From: a virus
DNA: 29,466 nucleotides
IMG/VR virus record: IMGVR_UViG_3300032304_001182
Location: 1-29,466 of that record
Direction: 5' to 3' (one strand)
The notes under the pieces were generated by a model, which was not told where the DNA came from, ran no database searches, and saw only the letters and a program-made list of their open reading frames with translations. Of this stretch, positions 8,337 to 16,299 are shown piece after piece (the stretch's first letter is position 1; each line of letters begins with the position of its first letter). A program made the translations under genes and the position numbers.

Positions 8337-9407
8337 TTAAGATACGCCTGCGAGCTGGCCCTGTAGGCGAGGCTCGGTAGCGATGAAGTTTCCAGCGTAG
8401 ATCAAGTAACCAACCTGGGTTAGCTGATCAACTGGGCTCATCATCTTGCGGAACTGGAAGCCACGAGTTGACTTCACGTTTCCAGGGACACCAGAAGGAA
8501 CTGCATCAGAAGTTTGCTTGAAGTTTGCAGTCATAATGTTTCCGTCCTGGTAGTTGAATCCTACGAAGCCGAAGCCCTTAGTGTTCACGAGGAAGAACTT
8601 GCCTGAAGGAACCTGCTCGTCCTTAGCGATTGGAGTACCACGGAATGTGAGGTACACAAATCCTTGCTCGCCACCAAGACCTGCAGAAGGGCTACCAACA
8701 CCACCCCATGCGTTCATCTTTGGATAACCGCTGGTAGAGAAGTTAGCACGTACTGTTGGGGTAAGAAGTGACTCGTATGTTGACCAGATAGCCTTAGTCG
8801 TAAGAGCAAGGTTTGGAGAATCAACACCGATAGTTACTGCGTCGTCTGCCGTAGCAAGCTTAGCAAGAGTAAGAGCGCCAGTAGAAGCTAGGTAGTAACC
8901 GCTCCATGCAGTGTAGGTTGAGCGCGAAAGGCCTCCATACGTTGCGAATAGAGTAGGGTCAGCTGCTGCGTTTGCGAGTGAGTCCCAGTCATTACCTGTT
9001 CCGTTTCCGGTGTACAGGTTCTGAGCCATGAGAGTCATAAGAGACTGCGCCTGTGAGTCGAACTCGGTATCGAGAAGGTTCACAATTTGCTCATCCCCCA
9101 TGTTCGCGGTCGTTTCAGCGATGGCTACAACCACTGGCTTGTTAGCCGCCTTGAGGTTGAAGTCAGTACGTACACGCACGTTCTGGCGGTCAGTATCGAG
9201 ACGATCTGCGATACCCATGTTTCCACCATTAGTAGTGTCCTGGTACTTGATAGGGAACTGGTAGCTAGTACCTGAAGTCCATTCCTTGCTGCGTGACTGG
9301 TTCTGAAGGAACGTCATAAGGCCTGGGGTACCGGTGGTAACCTGGTCGTACACCTTCTTCAAGATAAATTCACGAGTTGTCGTTGTGACAGCTTGGTTAA
9401 AAATCAT
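8337..9407 (-). CDS. Major capsid protein (356 aa, HK97-like fold presumed)
   Basis: Length, position after the scaffold gene and composition fit a major capsid protein. The N-terminus (MIFNQAVTTTTREFILKKVY) looks like an N-arm. A charged loop region lies near residues 60-80 (DRLDTDRQNVRVRTDFNLKA), and helices near residues 108-130 (EQIVNLLDTEFDSQAQSLMT) could form the spine helix. The region around residues 225-275 contains Gly-rich turns and the phrase PSGKFFLVNTKGFGF, typical of the A/P domain. No protease gene is seen beside it, so maturation probably does not involve a dedicated prohead protease. The HK97 fold is inferred from gene order, not from a search. Confidence 0.85.
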   Translation of the reverse strand: MIFNQAVTTTTREFILKKVYDQVTTGTPGLMTFLQNQSRSKEWTSGTSYQFPIKYQDTTNGGNMGIADRLDTDRQNVRVRTDFNLKAANKPVVVAIAETTANMGDEQIVNLLDTEFDSQAQSLMTLMAQNLYTGNGTGNDWDSLANAAADPTLFATYGGLSRSTYTAWSGYYLASTGALTLAKLATADDAVTIGVDSPNLALTTKAIWSTYESLLTPTVRANFSTSGYPKMNAWGGVGSPSAGLGGEQGFVYLTFRGTPIAKDEQVPSGKFFLVNTKGFGFVGFNYQDGNIMTANFKQTSDAVPSGVPGNVKSTRGFQFRKMMSPVDQLTQVGYLIYAGNFIATEPRLQGQLAGVS

Positions 9408-9409
9408 TG

Positions 9410-10102
9410 TTAAGTAGTTAGACTACGAAGGTACTCTACAGAAGAACTAAAGTTACTTGGGTCTGGGCGTGCTCCGCTTGCCGCTGGATTACCACTTACT
9501 GGATCGGCGCGCTTGGCAATGTTTGCAACAGTTACTTCCTGTGCTTTCTTTACCACTGCATTCATATCCCGCATGTTTTGGTGAGCCATTTTTAGATCAC
9601 GGAACCCATACTTAGTTGCGTGCTCGAACAGGCTGTTTTCGTTCAGGTTTGGATCTGCTGTCTTGATTTCTGTCAGCTGGGCTGATATGGAATCTTCCAG
9701 AGCTTGCCGTGCCTGTGCCTCCGCGTTCTGTCTTTGCTCAATTTCCCGTAGAGTTTCCTCCTTAATTTGCTGTGCTAGTTCCGCATATGTTGCAGGAACG
9801 TAGTCAGGGTCATTTAGGGGATTCGTAGGTTTGGTTTCGTTAATAGGTGCTTTGTATGTTGCGAGCTCCTGAGACTTCTTCGTGTAATCACTTAGAAGGT
9901 TCCGGTACTCTTGCGCAACACCATCAGCATCAACCTTTCTGCCATCTGGTAGATCGTAAAGAACTACTTCTGGCTCGGTGGTTTCTACCGTCTCCACTGG
10001 TTCAGCAGGAGTCTCTGTCTCAACGACTGGCTCACTTGGTGTATCAGCTACCTCTTCAGGTGTATCATCACTGTGAACAACTTCGATTGATTCTTCTGGC
10101 AT
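9410..10102 (-). CDS. Capsid scaffolding protein (230 aa)
   Basis: A highly acidic N-terminus (about residues 1-45, dominated by Glu, Pro, Thr and Val) is followed by LYDLPDGRKVDADGVAQEYR and a charged helical middle (residues 60-175) with KEETLREIEQRQNAEAQARQ. The C-terminus is a short basic/Ser-rich tail. This acidic-coil arrangement, the lack of cysteine, and the position between portal and major capsid gene are the usual marks of a scaffold that co-assembles with capsid subunits and leaves the procapsid. A strong GGAGG lies about 16 nt before the ATG, somewhat far. Confidence 0.85.
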   Translation of the reverse strand: MPEESIEVVHSDDTPEEVADTPSEPVVETETPAEPVETVETTEPEVVLYDLPDGRKVDADGVAQEYRNLLSDYTKKSQELATYKAPINETKPTNPLNDPDYVPATYAELAQQIKEETLREIEQRQNAEAQARQALEDSISAQLTEIKTADPNLNENSLFEHATKYGFRDLKMAHQNMRDMNAVVKKAQEVTVANIAKRADPVSGNPAASGARPDPSNFSSSVEYLRSLTT

Positions 10103-10304
10103 AGGGATTTAGATTGCACCTCCTTTGGTTGGTCTTTCGACTCCTCCGGCCGCTTGATCAGTTAGCTTATATTTCAGGCTCTCCCTGAGATCGAGGGTCC
10201 ATTGAAGTGAATGTAGTATTGGTAAACAGTACTCTCTTTTGGACTTTCGACCCCCGATTTCAAGGAGCTCCTGTGCCTATCTTTACCCTCCCGCCGGAGG
10301 CACC
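10103..10304. other. Non-coding gap between portal and scaffold genes
   Basis: No open frame longer than a few residues is convincing here. It holds two copies of GGwCTTTCGACyCC at 10131-10144 and 10241-10254, a small hairpin CCTCC/GGAGG at 10287-10300 just after the portal stop, and a weak TCAGG/CCTGA hairpin near 10175. Together they suggest mRNA-level control between portal and scaffold expression; this is inference. Confidence 0.4.
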
Positions 10305-12356
10305 TTACTTGCCTTTTGGTTTCGGCTTAGCAGCTTCTTTCTCAGCCATGGTCTGGCTGCGCTCAGACATCTGCTGGCCATGCGCCTGTGCGTCTGCCTT
10401 CATCTGTGCCTCATCCTTACCCTTCTGTATCTCAGCTTCCTTTTCAGCTACCAAAATAGCCGGATCAGCCTGGATGCCGATAGAAGCTAGAAGTTGTAGC
10501 TGTGCGTCTGGCGGTAGAGAGTCGTAAGAGATGCTCACGCTCGGTGCCTTTGGCTCTGCCTCAGTAGGTGGTGGAGCAAGCTTCTCTGCTTCTTCCGGGC
10601 TCATGTTCACTGCTGCAACAGGATTCATCTTGTACGCTACAGAGTTCTTTGCGAGCTCCTTAGAATTGTCGTACTGCGCAATCTCAAGATAGTCCACAGG
10701 ACTGATAAATCCTTGCTGTACATCGTTTTGCGCCTGCTCGAACTTAAACTCGTCGTCCACCGGAAGCGTCTTGCCGGCAATAATGGTGACCTCTGAACCA
10801 GTCTCAAAGTCGTCCTGGATAAGCTCAATGACCTCACGCGCTCCCTCTTTGCCCATCCACTTGGCGTAGTGGTACTCGGTATATCGAGTCTTTGCGAGCT
10901 GCATTCCCCAGCTAAAGATCTCACCGTAGGTGAAGTCCACCACCTGTACGAGCTCATTAAGACGAAGATATGACTGCTGAATAAGCGCAAGGCGTCCAGC
11001 TTTTGTCTCCTGTCCCTGGCGCTCGCCACGGAACGCGGACGACGCTGCCATAATGTTGTCGATCTCAGAACGTGAGTCCTGCATGTCCTCAAATACCATG
11101 GCCGGTAGCGCTGGTCCTGTTTCACGTGTAACACCAGTAGCCACACCCTTTCCCCAGATAATGCCTCGAGTCTCAAACCGAATACGCTGCGCGTCCGACT
11201 TGCCCATTACCGACGAATCTACTTTTACGATACCGTTAACCAGCTCACAGTTTTCGTCAATGTCCATCTTTCGCTTATCAATACCGCGCTGTAGCTCGCT
11301 TGAAAGCGTTATCATGTCGGTGCGACCGATAGGCTTATTCTCGTTATTGAAGATGGTGGCAAAGATATACGGCTTGCGAGGCACATCAAAGTAGTTGAAA
11401 TAGTACGGCTTGTACTCAATGGCCTCCTGATCTGGGCTTTCAATAAGGCCTTCTCCGCCTGCCATATCAGCTTGTTGTGCTTGTGCAGCCACACGGTCTG
11501 TCTGCTCGAGCTTGATTTGCTGCATCAAATCACGGCGCTGTTGACCTTCTAGCCCGGCATTACCTGGTGTGCCGTTACCCTTAAGCTGCATCTCCTCCTC
11601 CTCTGTAATAAGCATGCCGTCCCAGTCCCAGTACGGATTCTTGATACATGCGAGCACGATACTTTCTAATGTGAAAAGTACGTGGTCCTGTATCCATGAT
11701 TCCTTGTAGACAACATCTGGATTCTTAATATATAGGTCCTGCTTATCAGAAATTCCATACTTCTTTAGTAGTTCTGCTTCTTTGCCAGGGAAGCGCTCAA
11801 TAACTGAACATAGGTTATCGTTTATCTCCTCTATACAAAACTCACTATCCTGCTCCTTTCGAGCATACTTTCCAACACGTACTTTTCTTGGATCAACTGC
11901 ACGGAAATCAAAGTCACCTCCCTCTCCAAGTGACGGGTTCCAAAACGCCTTAATGACCAGAATACGGCCAAAGTACAGGTTGCGCAGTCCCATGCGCATT
12001 GTTTCCTTAACGTTCAGCTCAATAAACTTTTTCCTAAAGTAGCTCTCAAGCTTACGTGCAAAGTCCTGTGCCGATACCCCGTCACGTGCCGGCAAGATAT
12101 TGATACCTGGTGGATTAGCGATAAGGCTGTTGATTACCGCCTCCATGTTTACAAAAATACGGTTCGCCTGTACGCGCCACTTGTTGCGTGCTACCGGAAG
12201 AGCATCTAGCCACCCGGACCGGTTTTCATAAATCGCAGTATTTACCTTGTATACACTGTCAACAACGTCCCATATCTCAGATGACGATGCCCACCGGTTA
12301 TTTACCAGCTTTACTTTCTGATCATCAGAGAGAGATTGTATGTCGATTTTTGCCAT
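10305..12356 (-). CDS. Portal protein (683 aa)
   Basis: The large protein between terminase and scaffold genes is the portal, the dodecameric ring at the DNA entry vertex. The start is put at the ATG at 12356 (MAKIDIQSLSDDQKVKLVNN). An upstream GTG at 12380 is in frame but lies inside a hairpin. Residues 40-100 (ARNKWRVQANRIFVNMEAVI, PPGINILPARDG) and the central part (SELQRGIDKRKMDIDENCEL, FRGERQGQETKAGRLALIQQ) resemble portal stem and clip/crown helices. The C-terminal 120 residues are Pro/Ala/Lys/Glu-rich and helical (EKEAEIQKGKDEAQMKADAQ), a common portal barrel tail. No Shine-Dalgarno lies close to the ATG. Confidence 0.85.
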   Translation of the reverse strand: MAKIDIQSLSDDQKVKLVNNRWASSSEIWDVVDSVYKVNTAIYENRSGWLDALPVARNKWRVQANRIFVNMEAVINSLIANPPGINILPARDGVSAQDFARKLESYFRKKFIELNVKETMRMGLRNLYFGRILVIKAFWNPSLGEGGDFDFRAVDPRKVRVGKYARKEQDSEFCIEEINDNLCSVIERFPGKEAELLKKYGISDKQDLYIKNPDVVYKESWIQDHVLFTLESIVLACIKNPYWDWDGMLITEEEEMQLKGNGTPGNAGLEGQQRRDLMQQIKLEQTDRVAAQAQQADMAGGEGLIESPDQEAIEYKPYYFNYFDVPRKPYIFATIFNNENKPIGRTDMITLSSELQRGIDKRKMDIDENCELVNGIVKVDSSVMGKSDAQRIRFETRGIIWGKGVATGVTRETGPALPAMVFEDMQDSRSEIDNIMAASSAFRGERQGQETKAGRLALIQQSYLRLNELVQVVDFTYGEIFSWGMQLAKTRYTEYHYAKWMGKEGAREVIELIQDDFETGSEVTIIAGKTLPVDDEFKFEQAQNDVQQGFISPVDYLEIAQYDNSKELAKNSVAYKMNPVAAVNMSPEEAEKLAPPPTEAEPKAPSVSISYDSLPPDAQLQLLASIGIQADPAILVAEKEAEIQKGKDEAQMKADAQAHGQQMSERSQTMAEKEAAKPKPKGK

Positions 12357-12374
12357 TAGGTAAAAGAAAATAGA

Positions 12375-12400
12375 GAACACCCCCGCTTTCGGGAATGTCC
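12375..12400 (-). terminator. Leader hairpin before the portal gene (terminator- or attenuator-like)
   Basis: On the minus strand an 11-bp stem (two or three G-U pairs) with loop AAAG is followed by a T-rich run (TCTATTTTCTTTT). It starts about 30 nt after the predicted start point of a promoter at 12438-12466 and ends 18 nt before the portal ATG. A GGAGG at 12399-12403 touches the 5' side of the stem. It could be an intrinsic terminator for the terminase operon, an attenuator, or a stability/translation element. Confidence 0.55.
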
Positions 12401-12437
12401 TCCGTGGTATGGATTGGACTTATCGAACTATAGTTGC

Positions 12438-12466
12438 ATTATACATGAGCACAAAGCAAATTACAA
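12438..12466 (-). promoter_or_regulatory. Sigma70-like promoter for the structural operon
   Basis: On the minus strand a -35 TTGTAA (12461-12466) and a -10 TATAAT (12438-12443, perfect) are separated by exactly 17 nt. Transcription would start near 12431 and read into portal, scaffold and capsid genes. It gives the structural genes their own promoter, separate from the terminase and chaperonin genes. Confidence 0.6.
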
Positions 12467-12490
12467 TGCAAATATAATGGTATATACGTA

Positions 12491-12697
12491 TTACGCATGC
12501 TTCCTAGAGTACAGATAATCAGAGCGCTGTATGGTCTGTAGTGTGCCCGTGTGATCGAAGTGAAGTGTTGCGCTACCATTACGAATAGAAAATACGTCAG
12601 CGTCAAGTAACACTGTTATCGGCTCATAGTGAGCTTGAAACAGCATGAACTGTTGAGCTTCAGCAGGGATCAAGAATAGTTGTGTTGTCTGTTCCAT
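12491..12697 (-). CDS. Conserved small phage protein between terminase and portal (68 aa)
   Basis: The frame is open much further upstream, but the natural start is the ATG at 12697, one base after the terminase stop. The protein starts MEQTTQLFLIPAEAQQFMLF and ends near SDYLYSRKHA. The middle phrase NGSATLHFDHTGTLQTI is typical of a small conserved protein often found between terL and portal genes in phages; its function is not known to me. The hydrophobic alternation suggests a compact alpha/beta fold. Confidence 0.7.
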   Translation of the reverse strand: MEQTTQLFLIPAEAQQFMLFQAHYEPITVLLDADVFSIRNGSATLHFDHTGTLQTIQRSDYLYSRKHA

Positions 12698-12698
12698 A

Positions 12699-14264
12699 TT
12701 ACATATTGTTTTCTGCCCACATTCTTGATACATCGTACACGTTATCAGCGCCAAGGACTGACGGCATATCTTCTCGAGACGGCTCGTTAAAGAATACACC
12801 CGCACCATTGCCGAGCATTGCCAAGTAAGAGTACAAGTCGGCAAATACATAGTGGTCTACCCCCGTAGTAGACGCCCATATATAGCGCTCAATACCCTTA
12901 TTGTTCACCACTTTTTCACGGCGCAGCGTCTCAAAGTGGCGTATATACTCGTTAAAATCCTTATCAGGCTTTGCACCAATAAGCCACTTTGCTTCGATCA
13001 TGGCCGTTAAGAACTGGTCAATAATGCGGTCACGGTGCGAGTACACTATCCCACTTTTGTCTCCCTCACCCCACCAAACAATAGTCTGCGGGTTGTTATT
13101 GTTTTCCTGGAAGAATGACATCTGCATATACGGATACGTTGCCACGTAATGCTTAGCAGACGTATTATCTGGCATTGCGTCAATGACTCCGGCTGTTGGT
13201 TTCCAGTATGCTAGGATGTCGTCAAGCTCCTGCCATGCTGAGAAGCGACCAATCTTCAGAATGCCCCTATCAGAGCGCACAACGTAGTGCTTTATGTTGC
13301 CCACATCAATCCCGATATACCGGTTTCCGGTCGTGTCCAGGTCCTTCGGCGTCCAGATGTCCAGAATCGTGGTCTTCGACACGGAAAGGTCACCAGGCGA
13401 GTAGGGAAGCCCGAGCACAAAGTTGTTAAAGTACGCCGGATCACCCTGCGAGTCCTCAATAATTTCTGCAGCGCTTATCCAACAGCACATAAGGTGCGAG
13501 ATGTGATAGCCAGATATGTCTCTTCCCGGCATTTGCGCCACCCATTTGCCCTGTCTGCGGGTATCGTCTGACAGCGGTGCCTTACACGCACGACACTGGT
13601 AGTACTTTCCTTCTATGTTGATAGAATCTGGCCATAGCAAGTACTGTTCATCACCACAGTGTGTGCACGTTACGGTCCACTCCTTTTGATCGCTCTTACT
13701 CCACGCCAGGTCTAGCTCGTCACGCTCCCCTCCCGGGTTAGAAAACAGCCATCGGCCCTTATATTTGCTTGCTTTTGTACGTGATTTGTACGTTTCAATG
13801 GCCATCTGGTCCGACCGGGATACCTCGTCATGAATGAGTAGGTCTGCGGACGTAGAGATCGGTCCGGTCTTCGATACCGTACCCTTAAAGAAGATAAACC
13901 GGTCGTTTAGCTCCTTTCGCTCGATAGAATCCGTCTCCATGCCACGGAATTCTTCACTATTTGCCTGTAGAATCTTGTTAAACTTCGACCCTACAAACTC
14001 CCGCACGCTGTCGTCCGTTGGGAACGTGTAAATCACGTTAAATCCCATATGTTTCACGGCAAACAAGGTCTTGAGTGAGTAGATAACGGACTTACCCACC
14101 TGCGCACAGGCCATGGTGACCTGGTGCGGAGTGAAGTCAGTCAGAATATCTAGCAGAAACGGTCGATTGTAGTAGTCAAAAGCTTCCGCTTTCTCGGACA
14201 CTATCCCTCTTTCGGTGATCCACTGGAGGATCGAGAAGTATTGTTTACTGGGTGTCTTTGCCAT
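12699..14264 (-). CDS. terL: Terminase large subunit, GpA-like (521 aa)
   Basis: The ATP-driven packaging motor and nuclease. The start is set at 14264 (MAKTPSKQYF), preceded by GGAG 10 nt upstream, rather than the longer frame at 14327 that would run deep into groEL. Motifs, numbered from this start: Walker A AQVGKSV at 54-60; Walker B LLIHDE at 142-147 (D146, E147); coupling motif FSNPGG at 174-179; a zinc-ribbon-like pair C200-x2-C203 and C224-x2-C227, characteristic of the lambda GpA family; nuclease aspartates D320 (YIGIDVG) and D362 (GVIDAMPDN). It overlaps the groEL 3' end by 20 nt, so the two genes are probably translationally coupled. Confidence 0.93.
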   Translation of the reverse strand: MAKTPSKQYFSILQWITERGIVSEKAEAFDYYNRPFLLDILTDFTPHQVTMACAQVGKSVIYSLKTLFAVKHMGFNVIYTFPTDDSVREFVGSKFNKILQANSEEFRGMETDSIERKELNDRFIFFKGTVSKTGPISTSADLLIHDEVSRSDQMAIETYKSRTKASKYKGRWLFSNPGGERDELDLAWSKSDQKEWTVTCTHCGDEQYLLWPDSINIEGKYYQCRACKAPLSDDTRRQGKWVAQMPGRDISGYHISHLMCCWISAAEIIEDSQGDPAYFNNFVLGLPYSPGDLSVSKTTILDIWTPKDLDTTGNRYIGIDVGNIKHYVVRSDRGILKIGRFSAWQELDDILAYWKPTAGVIDAMPDNTSAKHYVATYPYMQMSFFQENNNNPQTIVWWGEGDKSGIVYSHRDRIIDQFLTAMIEAKWLIGAKPDKDFNEYIRHFETLRREKVVNNKGIERYIWASTTGVDHYVFADLYSYLAMLGNGAGVFFNEPSREDMPSVLGADNVYDVSRMWAENNM

Positions 14265-15825
14265 CCTTTTTAGTCTCCACAATAGCCGTCTCGATGCTGA
14301 TAAGGGCTGAAGTAATAGCTGTGGCACTCTCTAGTGCAATTCGGGTGACTTTGAATGGGTCGATGATGCCACAATCAACCATAGAAGCAAGACTTTTTTT
14401 CTTGAAGTCAAACCCAATTACCTCTTTCAAATTCTGTTTTGACACATTGTTCACTAGCCACTCAACACTTGGCTTACTCCACCAGTGCTTTTTTCTAAAC
14501 ATCCCCGCATTTGTCGCCATCTGACGTAGAGGTGCAGACAGAGCTCTTTGAAATATAGGTTCCGATACTTTTAATACAGCAAGCGATGTCCCCCCACCTG
14601 GCAATATGCCCTCCTGTAGTGCTGCCTGCGTTGCGTTGATAGCGTTATCAAACTTGTACTTCTTAGCGTTATATTCCGTGTCTGTGTAGGCTCCGACACG
14701 AATAACACCAATACCTCCCGTCAACTGCGCTAGACGGTCTTCAAGCTGGCCTCGCATGTAGGGAGACGTGGTGCTGTCTATCTCGCCCTGGATACTTGCA
14801 ATACGGGATTCAAGCAGTGGGGAGGCGTTGCCTCCGATAATGGTCGTATTGTGCTGGGTGATAATGGCTTTTTCAGCACGGCCACATAGGGCGCTCGTGG
14901 CCTCGTCTAGGCGCATACCCATCTCCTCCGATATAACGGTTCCTCCAGTGAGCGCCGCCATATCAAACAGGAAGTCTTTGCCTGCGGAAGCGGTGTACGG
15001 GTTGCGTACACACGCAATGTTGGCAACCCTGTTGACGGCATTCTGTGCAAGCGTACCGAGGGCTACGGAGGCCACGTCGTCTGCTATGAAGAGAATATCG
15101 TTGCCGGTGCCGATAGAGTTCAGGAGTGAGAGAATCTGCTCGTTAGTGTTGATTGTGCGGTCTACCAGTACGATATACGGCTCATTAAGTACGGTCTGCT
15201 TGTTCTCTGGGTCGTTGATAAAGTACGGACTGATAAGTCCCTTGTCAAAGCGGGCTCCCTTTACCACTTCGCTGGTGTAGCCTAGCTGTGCGCCTTTCTC
15301 CACCGTAATGACGCCATTGACGCCCACTTCCTTTACCACGTCAGCTATTAGGCGGGCTACCTCTGGGTCTAGTGAGGATATGGTGGCTATGCGCTCTATG
15401 TCGTCCTGTGTGATGTCGCGCTTTAGCTTGGTGAGCTCTGCTAGGGTGTCTACTAGTCCTTGCTGTAGGCGCTCCCGTACCTCGCGGATCTTGCTAGAGT
15501 CGCTGGCTATCTCCTTGAAAGCTTCATGCACCAGTGCCTGGGTAAGTACGGTAGTGGTCGCTGTGCCGTCGCCTCCCTGCTCGGAGGTGCGTAGCCCTCC
15601 TTTACGGAGCATCTGTACACCCATGTTTTCGTACGGGTCTGCTAGGTCTATATTCTTTAGAATCGTGACCCCGTCGTCGCACTCTATAGGATCTAGGCCT
15701 GGGTACTCTATGGCCGCAGTCATGCCTATAGGGCCTAGGGTTGGGCGTACTGCGTCGCATGCCTTGTCTATGCCTGCTTTGATACGTAGACGAGCGGTGT
15801 GTCCTTGAATGATCTCTTTTGCCAT
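14245..15825 (-). CDS. groEL: Phage-encoded GroEL-type chaperonin (526 aa)
   Basis: Clear full-length group I chaperonin, divergent from bacterial GroEL. Equatorial nucleotide motifs are present: TLGPIG at 29-34, D51 (CDDGV), G84-GDGTATTTV with D86, P409-GGG at 410-412, and D489 (CGIIDPFKVTR). At the position of catalytic D398 of E. coli it has N394, preceded by D393 (FDNAINAT). In the apical domain, the GroES/substrate-docking residues L234, L237, L259, V263 and V264 become I231, L234, L256, A260 and Q261. The C-terminal Gly-Gly-Met tail is missing; the protein ends in KKDGKDTQ. Residues 443-480 contain an unusual basic/aromatic stretch (FRKKHWWSKPSVEWL). It would form a folding ring, probably for capsid or other virion proteins. 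It lies between groES-orf67 and terL. Confidence 0.95.
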   Translation of the reverse strand: MAKEIIQGHTARLRIKAGIDKACDAVRPTLGPIGMTAAIEYPGLDPIECDDGVTILKNIDLADPYENMGVQMLRKGGLRTSEQGGDGTATTTVLTQALVHEAFKEIASDSSKIREVRERLQQGLVDTLAELTKLKRDITQDDIERIATISSLDPEVARLIADVVKEVGVNGVITVEKGAQLGYTSEVVKGARFDKGLISPYFINDPENKQTVLNEPYIVLVDRTINTNEQILSLLNSIGTGNDILFIADDVASVALGTLAQNAVNRVANIACVRNPYTASAGKDFLFDMAALTGGTVISEEMGMRLDEATSALCGRAEKAIITQHNTTIIGGNASPLLESRIASIQGEIDSTTSPYMRGQLEDRLAQLTGGIGVIRVGAYTDTEYNAKKYKFDNAINATQAALQEGILPGGGTSLAVLKVSEPIFQRALSAPLRQMATNAGMFRKKHWWSKPSVEWLVNNVSKQNLKEVIGFDFKKKSLASMVDCGIIDPFKVTRIALESATAITSALISIETAIVETKKDGKDTQ

Positions 15826-15827
15826 AC

Positions 15828-16031
15828 TTACTTTTTAGTTGCTAGGGTATAAAGCTTTTTAAGTGTCTTTTTGTCTGGTGAGTGTACGTACTGTACATCT
15901 GCGGGCTGGGGTACGCGTGCCACATAGTCCCCGCCACACTCGCGCTTGGCTATGGTGTAGACCGGGCGCTGGAAAGCCTGGCCGTCTGGTATGCCGTCTA
16001 CGTGTACCGGGGTTAGGTGCTCCGTCTGCAT
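15828..16031 (-). CDS. Unknown protein between groES and groEL (67 aa)
   Basis: Starts MQTEHLTPVHVDGIPDGQAF and ends KTLKKLYTLATKK. It begins 1 nt after the groES stop and ends 2 nt before the groEL start. It has one Cys (AKRECGGDYVARV) and a Pro-rich middle followed by a basic helical C-terminus. No family is recognised. Its position in a chaperonin operon suggests a linked role, but it may simply be a passenger gene. Confidence 0.65.
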   Translation of the reverse strand: MQTEHLTPVHVDGIPDGQAFQRPVYTIAKRECGGDYVARVPQPADVQYVHSPDKKTLKKLYTLATKK

Positions 16032-16032
16032 G

Positions 16033-16299
16033 CTACAAAACGGCTATCACGTCCTCTACTGTGATCACCTTATACTTCTTGCCCTCGTGCTCTATGTCCT
16101 GCGTGTCTGGTGAGTACTTGGCGAATAGGACGGTATCCCCTACCTGTATAGGCTCGTTGGTAGTGGGCACGTAGCCATTGCCTACCTGCTCAACCTTGCC
16201 CTTATTAACAAAGCTGTCCTGCACGTTGACGGTCTGGAAGCCGTCGGCCTTTGGCTCCTCCACTCGTGAGAGTAGCAGGCGGTTGCCTAGTAGTTTCAT
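16033..16299 (-). CDS. groES: GroES-type co-chaperonin (88 aa)
   Basis: Recognised by the beta-barrel pattern MKLLGNRLLLSRVEEPKADG, GKVEQVGNG, IQVGDTVLFAKY and the C-terminal VITVEDVIAVL. At 88 residues it is somewhat shorter than bacterial GroES (about 97). The mobile loop between SR and GKV is about two residues shorter, and the bacterial Ile-Val-Leu tripeptide that docks on GroEL is not evident; GFQTVNV stands in its place. The roof hairpin region is also short (GYVPTTNEPIQ). Together with GroEL it forms a complete phage chaperonin pair, separated by the 67-aa gene. Its start overlaps the upstream Cys-rich gene by 4 nt. Confidence 0.92.
   Translation of the reverse strand: MKLLGNRLLLSRVEEPKADGFQTVNVQDSFVNKGKVEQVGNGYVPTTNEPIQVGDTVLFAKYSPDTQDIEHEGKKYKVITVEDVIAVL

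Noticed and set aside
12699-14327. Longer terminase start at 14327
   Set aside because: It would overlap groEL by 83 nt and adds a non-conserved leader; the ATG at 14264 has GGAG at a good distance.
14768-15808. Plus-strand frames of 166-170 aa antisense to groEL
   Set aside because: Ser/Arg/Cys-rich shadows of a clearly conserved chaperonin gene.
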